Source: Blastococcus carthaginiensis (GTDB lineage Bacteria; Actinomycetota; Actinomycetes; Mycobacteriales; Geodermatophilaceae). Taken from it: a stretch of 64,000 nt of DNA. The notes below the pieces were generated by a model. It saw only the letters and a program-made list of their open reading frames with translations. It did not search any database and was not told where the DNA came from. The translations under genes and the position numbers were made by a program. The stretch lies in assembly GCF_030731085.1 (NCBI RefSeq), contig NZ_JASNFN010000001.1, positions 496,001-560,000 of the forward strand, read 5' to 3'. Positions 43,595-51,002 of this stretch are shown here, piece after piece. Position 1 is the stretch's first letter. Each line of letters opens with the position of its first letter.

Positions 43595-44647
43595 GTGAGC
43601 TCCTCGGCGTGGCCGCTCCTGCCGAGCCTGGGCGTGCTGGCCGCGATGGCCGTCGTCATCGTGGTGGTGGGTGTCCGCCTCACCCGGGTCGCGGACACGC
43701 TCGCCGAGCGCACCGGCCTCGGTGACGCGATCGGCGGGGCGCTGCTCCTCGGAGCCGTCACCTCGCTGCCGGGCAACGTCACCGTCCTGACCGGGGCGCT
43801 GGAGGGGGACCCGGGGTTCGCGCTGGCCAACCCGGTCGGTGGCATCGCCCTGCAGACGGTGTGGCTGGCGATCGCCGACCTGCTCTACCGGCGGGTCAAC
43901 CTGGAGCACGCGGCGGCGTCGCTGCAGAACGTCCTCCAGTCGGTCCTGCTCATCGCGATGCTGGCGATCCCGGTCATCGCCTACGCCACCCCGGACCTGC
44001 GGCTGGGCTGGATCCACCCCCTGACCCTGCTGATCCCCGCCCTCTACGGCTACGGGCTGGTGCTGCTGCGGCGGATGCAGCACGAGCCCATGTGGCAGCC
44101 CAAGCACACCGACCAGACCGCGGACGGCGACGGCGACGGCGACGCGGCGGAGGACGAGGGTGACGGCGACGGCGACGGCGACGAACGCTCCACCGCGCGG
44201 TTGTGGGGCCTGCTCGCGGCGCTCGGGCTGGTCACCGGTGTGGCCGGCTGGCTGGTCGGCCGGGCGGGCCTGAGCGTCATCGCCCGGACGAATTTCGACA
44301 GCGGTGTCTTCGGCTTCACCCTGACCACGGCGATCAGCTCGCTGCCCGAACTCGTCGTCCTGCTCACCGCGGTGCGCATGGGCCAGCTGACCCTCGGCGT
44401 CGGCAACATCGTCGGCGGCAACGTCTACGACATCCTGATGATCTCCCTCGCCGACGTCGGGTACCTGGAGGGGCCGATCTACCGGGACGCCGGCCCCACC
44501 AGCCTGATCCTCGTCGGCGGCACGCTGCTCATGACGGCCGTGCTCGCCGCCGGGCTGATCATGCGCGACCGGAAGTGGATCGGCTTCGAGGGCATCTCGA
44601 TCCCGCTGATCTACGTGGGGACGGTCGTCCTCGCCGTCGCGGGCTGA
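43595..44647 (+). CDS. CaCA-family cation (Na+/Ca2+-type) exchanger
   Basis: A 350-residue membrane protein with two inverted alpha-repeats: TSLPGNVTVLTGALEGDPGFALANPVGG (residues about 50-80) and SSLPELVVLLTAVRMGQLTLGVGNIVGGN (about 250-280). These match the cation-binding motifs of the Na+/Ca2+ exchanger family, though the first repeat has PGN in place of PEL. The central cytoplasmic loop has Asp-Gly tandem repeats (about residues 173-193). GTG start. Confidence 0.85.
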   Translation: MSSSAWPLLPSLGVLAAMAVVIVVVGVRLTRVADTLAERTGLGDAIGGALLLGAVTSLPGNVTVLTGALEGDPGFALANPVGGIALQTVWLAIADLLYRRVNLEHAAASLQNVLQSVLLIAMLAIPVIAYATPDLRLGWIHPLTLLIPALYGYGLVLLRRMQHEPMWQPKHTDQTADGDGDGDAAEDEGDGDGDGDERSTARLWGLLAALGLVTGVAGWLVGRAGLSVIARTNFDSGVFGFTLTTAISSLPELVVLLTAVRMGQLTLGVGNIVGGNVYDILMISLADVGYLEGPIYRDAGPTSLILVGGTLLMTAVLAAGLIMRDRKWIGFEGISIPLIYVGTVVLAVAG

Positions 44648-44660
44648 CCGCTGCACGCAG

Positions 44661-44694
44661 CGAGGGCCCGGGAGCGGTCGCTCCCGAGCCCTCG
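44661..44694. terminator. Bidirectional terminator between exchanger and PspC-module genes
   Basis: CGAGGGC-c-CGGGAGC, GGTC... loop, GCTCCCG-a-GCCCTCG: 14 bp with one opposed mismatch, between two convergent genes. Confidence 0.75.
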
Positions 44695-44714
44695 TCGCCC
44701 GCCCCTCCCGCCGG

Positions 44715-45008
44715 TCAGCCCCGGCTGCGCGGCTTCCGCAGCTCCCGTGCCAGCAGGGCCACCCCGGCCCCGACCAGGAGGACCCAGAGGAAGGTGCCGT
44801 CCTCGAAGAGGGTGAAGGGCAGGTCGATCCCCACCATCGCCGACAGCGCCAGCACGATGAACAGCGCTCCCGGGACGAGGGCGACCAGGTCGACCTTGCG
44901 GCCGGGCTCCGGTGCGGGCCGGTCCTCGGTCTCCAGGGGCTGGACCATCTGCCACTGCTGCTCCTGCCACGCCGTCGGCGTGGTCGGGAACTCGCTGTAG
45001 TCAGCCAC
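44715..45008 (-). CDS. Small two-helix membrane protein of the PspC module
   Basis: A 97-residue protein: a 38-residue soluble N-terminus (MADYSEFPTTPTAWQEQQWQMVQ), then two membrane helices (about 40-60 and 70-88) and a basic end. No family recognised. It overlaps the upstream PspC/LiaF-like gene by 8 nt and must be co-expressed with it, so a role in the same envelope-stress sensing system is inferred. Confidence 0.7.
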   Translation of the reverse strand: MADYSEFPTTPTAWQEQQWQMVQPLETEDRPAPEPGRKVDLVALVPGALFIVLALSAMVGIDLPFTLFEDGTFLWVLLVGAGVALLARELRKPRSRG

Positions 45009-45924
45009 GGGACACCTCCACCTGTCCGATACCGCTGTGGATCTCGAGCTCGATCTCGGCGTCGCCGTCGTCGGTCCAGTCGGCCGAACCGAGACCGGCG
45101 ACGTAGCTGCTGCCGGACGTGGTAGAGCCGAAGACGTCGACCTCGCCCAGGCCGTGGTCCGCGGAGACCCGCACGTCGGCGGAGCGGGGGACGACCACCT
45201 CGACGTCGCCGATGCCGTGCTCGACGCGCACCTCGAGGGCCTCGTCGAGGTCGTCCAGGGGCACCTCGGAGAGGTCGACCATCAGGTCGCCGATGCCACC
45301 GCTGTAGACCTCCCGGACGTCGTCGACGCTCTGCGGGATGTACGTGCGGTCGCCGATGCCGTTGCCGCCGGAGGGCGTGACCGAGACGGTCATCAGCGCC
45401 AGCGACAGGATCACCCCGAGGGCGATCAGCCCACCGCGGGCGGTGCGGCCACCGGTGACGGCGGCGACGACCAGGCCGGCGCCGACGACGAGCAGTGCCG
45501 TGCCGAGGAAGGCGCCCGGGCCGGGGTCCCAGCCGGTGATCCGGGACAGCAGGGCCAGCAGGCCCATCAGGATCAGCAGCCCGGCGATGGTGATGCCCGG
45601 GACCGGCGACCGGGGGGCCACGGGGCCCCGGGCCCGCGGCGGCAGGAACGGGCGCCCGGGCCCCGACGTGCCACCCTCGGCGGCGACCGGCATGAGCAGC
45701 CACAGCAGCAGGTACACCAGGACGCCGGTGCCGCCGGCGAGGGCGAGGGCGACGAAGCCGACCCGCCACAGGAGCGCGTCGATGCCGCTGTACTCGGCGA
45801 GGCCGCCGCTCACACCGCCGATCACCTTGTCGCTGCGGCTGCGGCGCAACTGGGCGCGGTCGGGCGGGGGCGACCACGGGGGCGGCTCCACCGCGGGGGG
45901 AGCGGGAGGGGGTGCGGAGGTCAT
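45001..45924 (-). CDS. PspC-domain protein with LiaF-like C-terminal sensor region
   Basis: A 307-residue protein: Pro-rich N-terminus, PspC domain (about 28-85, LRRSRSDKVIGGVSGGLAEYSGIDALLWRVGF), further membrane helices, and a C-terminal extracytoplasmic beta-rich domain with repeats of GIGDxxVDL type (SGGIGDLMVDL, EHGIGDVEVVV, SGIGQVEVS). This resembles LiaF/toastrack domains. Divergent from a PspC-type kinase, so it is probably the sensor or inhibitor partner of that two-component system. Confidence 0.8.
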   Translation of the reverse strand: MTSAPPPAPPAVEPPPWSPPPDRAQLRRSRSDKVIGGVSGGLAEYSGIDALLWRVGFVALALAGGTGVLVYLLLWLLMPVAAEGGTSGPGRPFLPPRARGPVAPRSPVPGITIAGLLILMGLLALLSRITGWDPGPGAFLGTALLVVGAGLVVAAVTGGRTARGGLIALGVILSLALMTVSVTPSGGNGIGDRTYIPQSVDDVREVYSGGIGDLMVDLSEVPLDDLDEALEVRVEHGIGDVEVVVPRSADVRVSADHGLGEVDVFGSTTSGSSYVAGLGSADWTDDGDAEIELEIHSGIGQVEVSRG

Positions 45925-46048
45925 GGCAGCAAGCCTGCCGACCGGCGGGGCCGGTGACCATCAGGGAACCCCCCGAACCGACCCTGGTTCCTCTTCGGGG
46001 GTGATCACCGGTGTCGGCGGGCGGGTCGCCGGTGCGACGATCGGTGGC

Positions 46049-47227
46049 GTGACCTCCACCGTCGGCGTACCGCCGCGTCCGCCGCTCGCGCGCCCGCGCG
46101 AGGGCCGGCTCGTCGCCGGCGTCGCGGCCGGCGCCGCCGCGCACCTGCGCCAGGACCCGCTGGTGGTGCGGGTGGCGTTCGTGCTGCTGGCGACGACGGG
46201 GCTGGGCATCATCGCCTACGCGCTGCTGTGGCTGACCATGCCGGTCGCGGCGCCGGGGGAGTCCGCCGCGGTGGTCGAGGGCTGGCGCCCGGCCGGTGCC
46301 CGGCAGTGGATCGCGCTCGTCGTGCTCGGGCTGATCGCCGTCAGCCTGCTGGGCCAGCTGAGCCAGTGGACCAGCACCGACGTCGTGCTGCCGCTGATCC
46401 TGCTGGCCGGCGGCCTCACCGTGATCTGGCGGCAGCTGGACACCGACCGGACGCTGGCCGTCGCCGGCGTCCGGTGGGCCCTGGCCGGCGGGGTCGCCGT
46501 CCTGGGTGTCGGGCTGTTCCTGCTGCTGGCGACCACCGGTCAGCTGGCCAACGCCCGCAACGGGTTCGCCGCCACCCTGCTCATCCTCACCGGCGTCGTC
46601 CTGGCGACGGCTCCGCTGTGGCGACGGCTGCTGGACTCCCGGGCCGAGGAGCGTGCCGCCCGCATCCGGTCGGAGGAGCGTGCCGCCGTCGCCGCGCACC
46701 TGCACGACTCGGTGCTGCAGACGCTGGCCCTCATCCAGCGCAATGCCGAGGAGCCGCAGGCGGTGAGCCGGCTGGCGCGCAGCCAGGAGCGGGAGCTCCG
46801 GGCCTGGCTGTACGACCCGGTGGCGGTGCGGGAGGGCGGCACCTGGGCCGGGCTGGTGGCGGGCATGGTCGCGGAGGTGGAGGCCGACCACGCGCTGACG
46901 GTCGACCCCGTCGTGGTCGGGGACGCCCCCGTCGACGAGGAGCTGGCCGCCCTCGGCGCCGCGACCCGCGAGGCGCTGGTCAACGCCGCCAAGCACTCCG
47001 GCGAGCCCTCCGCCGACCTCTACACCGAGGTGACCGCCGACCAGGTGTCGGTGTTCGTCCGGGACCGCGGCAAGGGGTTCGACCCCGGCACGGTGCCGGA
47101 CGACCGGCGCGGCCTGCGCGACTCCGTGCACGGCCGGCTCGCCCGGCTGGGAGGCTCGGCGCTGGTCCGGTCGACCCCGGGGGAGGGGACCGAGGTGGAG
47201 CTGGTCCTGCCGAGGAAGAGCACGTGA
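46049..47227 (+). CDS. PspC-domain sensor histidine kinase (NarL-type partner)
   Basis: A 392-residue kinase: PspC domain (about 10-70, REGRLVAGVAAGAAAHLRQDPLVVRVAFVLLATTG), four more helices, a HisKA_3 helix with the phosphoacceptor in VAAHLHDSVLQTLALIQ, and a HATPase domain (EALVNAAKHSG, VRDRGKGFDP, GRLARLGGSALVRSTPGEGTEVEL). GTG 46049; GACGAT lies 8 nt upstream. Overlaps the regulator gene (GTGA). Confidence 0.88.
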   Translation: MTSTVGVPPRPPLARPREGRLVAGVAAGAAAHLRQDPLVVRVAFVLLATTGLGIIAYALLWLTMPVAAPGESAAVVEGWRPAGARQWIALVVLGLIAVSLLGQLSQWTSTDVVLPLILLAGGLTVIWRQLDTDRTLAVAGVRWALAGGVAVLGVGLFLLLATTGQLANARNGFAATLLILTGVVLATAPLWRRLLDSRAEERAARIRSEERAAVAAHLHDSVLQTLALIQRNAEEPQAVSRLARSQERELRAWLYDPVAVREGGTWAGLVAGMVAEVEADHALTVDPVVVGDAPVDEELAALGAATREALVNAAKHSGEPSADLYTEVTADQVSVFVRDRGKGFDPGTVPDDRRGLRDSVHGRLARLGGSALVRSTPGEGTEVELVLPRKST

Positions 47228-47907
47228 CGTCGATCGAGGAGCGCAGCATGGGCCCGCGGGTGTTCGTGGTCGACGACCACGCGATGGTGCGCACCGGCGT
47301 GCGCGCCGAGCTCGGCGCGGACGTGACCGTCGTCGGGGAGGCGGCCGACGTCGGCACCGCGATCGAGGGCATCCGCGGCGCGCGGCCCGACGTCGTGCTG
47401 CTGGACGTGCACATGCCCGGCGGTGGCGGGCGGGCGGTGCTGGAGGCGCTCCGCGGTGAGCTGCCGGAGGTGAAGTGGCTCGCCCTGTCGGTGTCCGACG
47501 CCGCGGAGGACGTGATCGCCGTGATCCGGGCCGGCGCGCGGGGCTACGTCACCAAGACCATCTCCGGGCCCGACCTGCTCGACGCCGTCCGCCGGGTGGC
47601 CGATGGCGACGTCGTCTTCAGCCCCCGGCTGGCCGGCTTCGTGCTGGACGCCTTCGCCGCCGGGGGAGCGGTGGCCCAGGAGCCCGCGGCCGAGGAGGTC
47701 AGCGATCCGGGGCTGGACCTGCTGAGCGCCCGGGAGCGGGAGGTGATGCAGCTGCTGGCCCGCGGCTACACCTACCGGGAGATCGGGTCCCGGCTGTTCA
47801 TCTCGGTGAAGACCGTCGAGTCGCACGCCTCCAACGTGCTGCGCAAGCTGCAGCTCTCCAACCGCAACGAGCTCACCCGCTGGGCGGCGACCAACCGGTT
47901 GCTCTAG
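47224..47907 (+). CDS. NarL/LuxR-type response regulator
   Basis: A 227-residue regulator with receiver domain (VFVVDDHAMVRTGV, phosphoacceptor Asp in VVLLDVHMPGGGG, Lys in YVTKTIS) and a GerE-type helix-turn-helix (SAREREVMQLLARGYTYREIGSRLFISVKTVESHASNVLRKLQ). Coupled to the PspC-type kinase by a GTGA overlap. Its stop codon coincides (CTAG) with the stop of the convergent tnpB frame. Confidence 0.93.
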   Translation: MTSIEERSMGPRVFVVDDHAMVRTGVRAELGADVTVVGEAADVGTAIEGIRGARPDVVLLDVHMPGGGGRAVLEALRGELPEVKWLALSVSDAAEDVIAVIRAGARGYVTKTISGPDLLDAVRRVADGDVVFSPRLAGFVLDAFAAGGAVAQEPAAEEVSDPGLDLLSAREREVMQLLARGYTYREIGSRLFISVKTVESHASNVLRKLQLSNRNELTRWAATNRLL

Positions 47908-49433
47908 GGCCGTGTCAGGCAAGGTTCGCCCCGGTGGGGCGGTGCCTGATCCTCGCGGCGGGTGCCGGCGAGCGACTCCCCGGAACCGGGACCGGTTCCG
48001 GGGCGGGCCACGGCGGGCCAGATGGACCCGCCACCGCGGACCACCGGATCGGTGGGGATCGGCCGGCCCGGGGGCCGGCTGATCAGTCCGCGGCGGGGAT
48101 CACGCCGGGACCGGCCGGCACCGGGCAGGTGCCGACCGGCTCGACGGTGCGTGGTCACCGGCGGTGACCCGGTGACGACGGAGCCACCGTCCGCGGCCCC
48201 GGCCGAAGCCGAGGCGCGGGCGGCGATGTTGGCAGCACCGACAAGATCGCGGTGCCCGGTGAACCGGCAACGCCGGCAGTGAAAGACCCGCCCCCGCGGC
48301 TTGGCCACGCGGGCTGCGCACGCCGGGCAGGTGGAGGAGGTGCCCCGTTCGTCGACCATCTCGACGACGATGCCGGACTGTTCGGCCTTGTCGGCCAGCG
48401 CCCGCAGCAGATCGCCGACCGCCCAGTCGCGGACGGCCTTGTTCTGCCGCCGGCCGGCATCACGGGCCAGCACCCCGCGCAGGTCGCCGACGGCCAGGGT
48501 GCCGATCCGCTGGGCCACGGCCCAGGACGCGACCGCTTTCGCGGCCTCGTGCCGGGCCTGTGCCAGCCGCCGGCGGTGCCGGCCTTCGAGGGCTCGGGTG
48601 CGCCGGCGGAACTGCTTCCACCGCCGGGACCCGCGCCGCCCAGGTGCCGGGGCGCGGCGGGCGGCGGCGCGGGTGCGGGCCTTGGCCTCGGCCAGGTGCA
48701 GCCGGTGCTCGGCGCGCAACGCCCGCCCCGACACCAGCAGCGCCGCATCCCGGCCGCCCTCGCCACCGCGGGGTGCCAGCGCGGCGTAGGGATGGATGAT
48801 GCCCAGATCCACGCCGGCGACCCGGTCCGGATCCGGGCCCGCCCCGGCCGGGTGGACGGTGACCGGAACCTCGGCGGTGACTTCCAGGAACAGCCGCCGC
48901 CCCGCACACGTCAGCCGTACCGAGCGCACCTGCCCGTCCGGATAGGGCAGCGGGCGGGCCAGCCGCACCCACAACGGCGGGCGGCCGCGGGCCACCGGCA
49001 GCCGCACCCGCCCACCGTCCACGGTGAAGGTTCCGGCGTAGAAGCGGACCGGCACCAGCCCCCGCCGCCGCCGCGGAAAGCGCGCCGTCTCGTCGCCGGC
49101 CCGGCGGCGTCGGGCCGCGCTCATCCACGCATCGGAGTAAGCCCGCAGCACCGACCGGGCACCCACCGTGGAGAGCTCACCGAAGGTGCCCTCCCCAGCG
49201 GCGGCCAGCTCCCGGCACAGCTCCTGATAGCCGACCAGCGGCCGGTCACCGCGTTGCCGGCGCCAGCGGTTGAGCAGCAGCACCGCCGCCCACACATCCC
49301 CACCCGACCGCAGCAACCCGAACAGCCGCCGCCGCTGCCCGCCTGTAGCCCGCAGCCCCACCCGCGCCGTCCGGTACACCACCGGCGGTGCGGACGACTC
49401 CCGACGACGAGGCACACCCGCACCCTGCCCCAC
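47904..49433 (-). CDS. tnpB: TnpB-like RNA-guided nuclease with rearranged RuvC site
   Basis: A 509-residue frame. Residues 20-410 are TnpB: RuvC-I Asp209 (VAGVDLGIIHPYA), a bridge/helical region, a C4 zinc finger (C369, C372, C386, C389) and RuvC-III Asp396 (GHRDLVGAANIA). The canonical RuvC-II Glu is Gly316 (LAVGDLRGV), but Glu362 (VDERGTSSTCP) lies 46 residues on, as in TnpBs with a relocated glutamate. Residues 410-509 are low-complexity and probably read through the omega-RNA region. GTG 49433; later GTGs are possible. Confidence 0.85.
   Translation of the reverse strand: MGQGAGVPRRRESSAPPVVYRTARVGLRATGGQRRRLFGLLRSGGDVWAAVLLLNRWRRQRGDRPLVGYQELCRELAAAGEGTFGELSTVGARSVLRAYSDAWMSAARRRRAGDETARFPRRRRGLVPVRFYAGTFTVDGGRVRLPVARGRPPLWVRLARPLPYPDGQVRSVRLTCAGRRLFLEVTAEVPVTVHPAGAGPDPDRVAGVDLGIIHPYAALAPRGGEGGRDAALLVSGRALRAEHRLHLAEAKARTRAAARRAPAPGRRGSRRWKQFRRRTRALEGRHRRRLAQARHEAAKAVASWAVAQRIGTLAVGDLRGVLARDAGRRQNKAVRDWAVGDLLRALADKAEQSGIVVEMVDERGTSSTCPACAARVAKPRGRVFHCRRCRFTGHRDLVGAANIAARASASAGAADGGSVVTGSPPVTTHRRAGRHLPGAGRSRRDPRRGLISRPPGRPIPTDPVVRGGGSIWPAVARPGTGPGSGESLAGTRREDQAPPHRGEPCLTRP
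47908..48170 (-). ncRNA. Probable omega-RNA and right-end region of the TnpB element
   Basis: TnpB guide RNAs normally come from the 3' end of tnpB through the element right end. Here the segment is rich in stable stems: TCAGGCA...TGCCTGA enclosing CGCCCC/GGGGCG (47915-47949), CGGAACC/GGTTCCG (near 47980-48000), GCCGGCCC/GGGGCCGGC (near 48062-48080), and CCGCGGA/TCCGCGG around them. Boundaries are inferred. Confidence 0.5.
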
Positions 49434-49470
49434 ACCACCGACACAACGACGAGGCGAACGTTGCCGGCTG
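47915..49470 (-). mobile_element. IS1341-type (tnpB-only) insertion element
   Basis: Carries tnpB but no tnpA transposase, so it cannot move by itself. Near-terminal sequences GGCAAGGTTCGCC (47918-47930) and the reverse complement of 49453-49465 (GGCAACGTTCGCC) match at 12 of 13 positions in inverted orientation. It sits between a two-component regulator gene and an atoE-type gene, right at the regulator stop. Exact ends are not resolved. Confidence 0.6.
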
Positions 49471-49563
49471 CGGTACTAGCTGCGACTGGCCGCCCCCGCT
49501 CACCTCCGCTAAGCATGGGCGAGGTCGGCCTGCCCAGCGGGCCCGGGGGAGAGGAAGGCCGCC

Positions 49564-50907
49564 ATGCTACGAACCCTGTCGCGCCCGCTGGTCGCCGGCG
49601 TGGAGCGCTACCTGCCGGGGGCATTCGTCTTCGCGGTGGTGCTCACCGTGATCGTCGCGGTGCTCGCCCTGGTCTTCGGCGACATCGGGCCCGCCGAGCT
49701 GACGCGGGCCTGGGGTGACGGCCTGGCCGGGCTGCTGGCGTTCATGACGCAGGTGGCCCTCGTGCTGCTGCTCGGCTACACGCTGGCGCTCACGAGGCCG
49801 GTCAAGGCCGGGCTGACCCGCATCGCCGACGTCCCCAAGAGCCCCCGCGCCGCGTACGCCTTCGTCGCGTTCGTCTCCGCCGTCGCCTCGCTGATCAGCT
49901 TCGGGCTGGGGCTGGTGGTCGGCGGTGTCATCGCCCTCGAGGTAGGCCGGGCCGCGCGCCGCCGCGGGACGAAGCTGCACTACCCGCTGCTGGTCGCCAG
50001 CGCCTACTCGGGCTTCGCCGTCTGGCACATGGGCTACAGCGCCACCGGCCCGCTGGCCGCGGCGACCCCCGACAGCTTCGTCGAGGAGGCGATCGGCCGC
50101 ACCATCCCGATCAGCGAGACCGTCTACTCGCCGTGGAACCTCATCGCGATCGTGATCGCCGTCGCCGCGATCCTCGGCACGGTGGTGCTCCTGGCACCCA
50201 AGGGCGAGGACCGGATCGTCGAGCTCCCCGAGCGGATGGGGACCGAGGAGTCCGACATCGAGCTGAAGACGCCGGGGACGCCGGCCGAGCGCATGGAGGC
50301 CTCGCGGCTGGTCACGCTGATCCCCGGCGTCGCGCTGCTGGGCTACCTCGGCGTGTACTTCGCGCAGGAGGGCTTCGACCTCACCCTCGACATCGTCAAC
50401 TGGAGCTTCCTCGCCGCGATCCTGCTCATCGTGCGCAGCCCGGCCGAGCTGGCCGAGCTCGTCGGCGGGGCGGTGCGCACCGTCGGGGAGGTGCTGCTCC
50501 AGTACCCGCTCTACGCCGGCATCATCGGGATGATGACCGCCTCGGGGCTGGCGGCGCAGCTGAGCGGGTGGTTCTCCGACATCGCCAGCCCCGGCAGCCT
50601 GGGGTTGCTGGCGTTCCTCTCGGCCGGCCTGCTCAACCTGTTCGTGCCCAGCGGCGGCGGGCAGTTCGCCGTCCAGGCGCCGGTCTTCCTCGACGCCGCC
50701 GACTCCCTGGGTGTCGATCCCGCCGTCATCACGATGGCGATCGCCTACGGCGACCAGTGGACGAACATGGTCCAGCCGTTCTGGGCCCTGCCGCTGCTCG
50801 CGGTCGCCGGGCTGGGCGTCCGGGACATCTTCGGGTTCACCGCGATCACCTGCCTGATCACCGGCATCGTCTTCGCCGGGACCCTGCTGGTGCTCGGCGC
50901 CGGCTGA
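49564..50907 (+). CDS. Short-chain fatty acid transporter family protein (AtoE-like)
   Basis: A 447-residue membrane protein with about eleven helices. Signature stretches such as ISFGLGLVVGGVIALEVGRAARRRG, HYPLLVASAYSGFAVWHMGYSATGPL, NLFVPSGGGQFAVQAPVF and GDQWTNMVQPFWALPLL match the short-chain fatty acid permease (AtoE/SCFA_trans) family. The substrate in actinobacteria is unproven. AGGAAGGC upstream of the ATG. Confidence 0.88.
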   Translation: MLRTLSRPLVAGVERYLPGAFVFAVVLTVIVAVLALVFGDIGPAELTRAWGDGLAGLLAFMTQVALVLLLGYTLALTRPVKAGLTRIADVPKSPRAAYAFVAFVSAVASLISFGLGLVVGGVIALEVGRAARRRGTKLHYPLLVASAYSGFAVWHMGYSATGPLAAATPDSFVEEAIGRTIPISETVYSPWNLIAIVIAVAAILGTVVLLAPKGEDRIVELPERMGTEESDIELKTPGTPAERMEASRLVTLIPGVALLGYLGVYFAQEGFDLTLDIVNWSFLAAILLIVRSPAELAELVGGAVRTVGEVLLQYPLYAGIIGMMTASGLAAQLSGWFSDIASPGSLGLLAFLSAGLLNLFVPSGGGQFAVQAPVFLDAADSLGVDPAVITMAIAYGDQWTNMVQPFWALPLLAVAGLGVRDIFGFTAITCLITGIVFAGTLLVLGAG

Positions 50908-51002
50908 GCGGAGGCCCGCCGTCCGGGGCCCGCCGGCCGGTGTCGATCCGCGGGTGGGCGCCGGCAGCGGACGTGGCCGCGTGGCGCCGGCGGCCCCCCG
51001 CC

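Noticed and set aside
43190..47131. Very long minus-strand open frame (1313 codons)
   Set aside because: It lies antisense to the exchanger, PspC-module and kinase genes, its product is low-complexity Arg/Gly/Asp/His-rich with no domain, and it is a by-product of high GC content.
47908..49500. Associated tnpA (Y1 transposase) gene
   Set aside because: No ORF with a HUH motif flanks tnpB on either side within the window.
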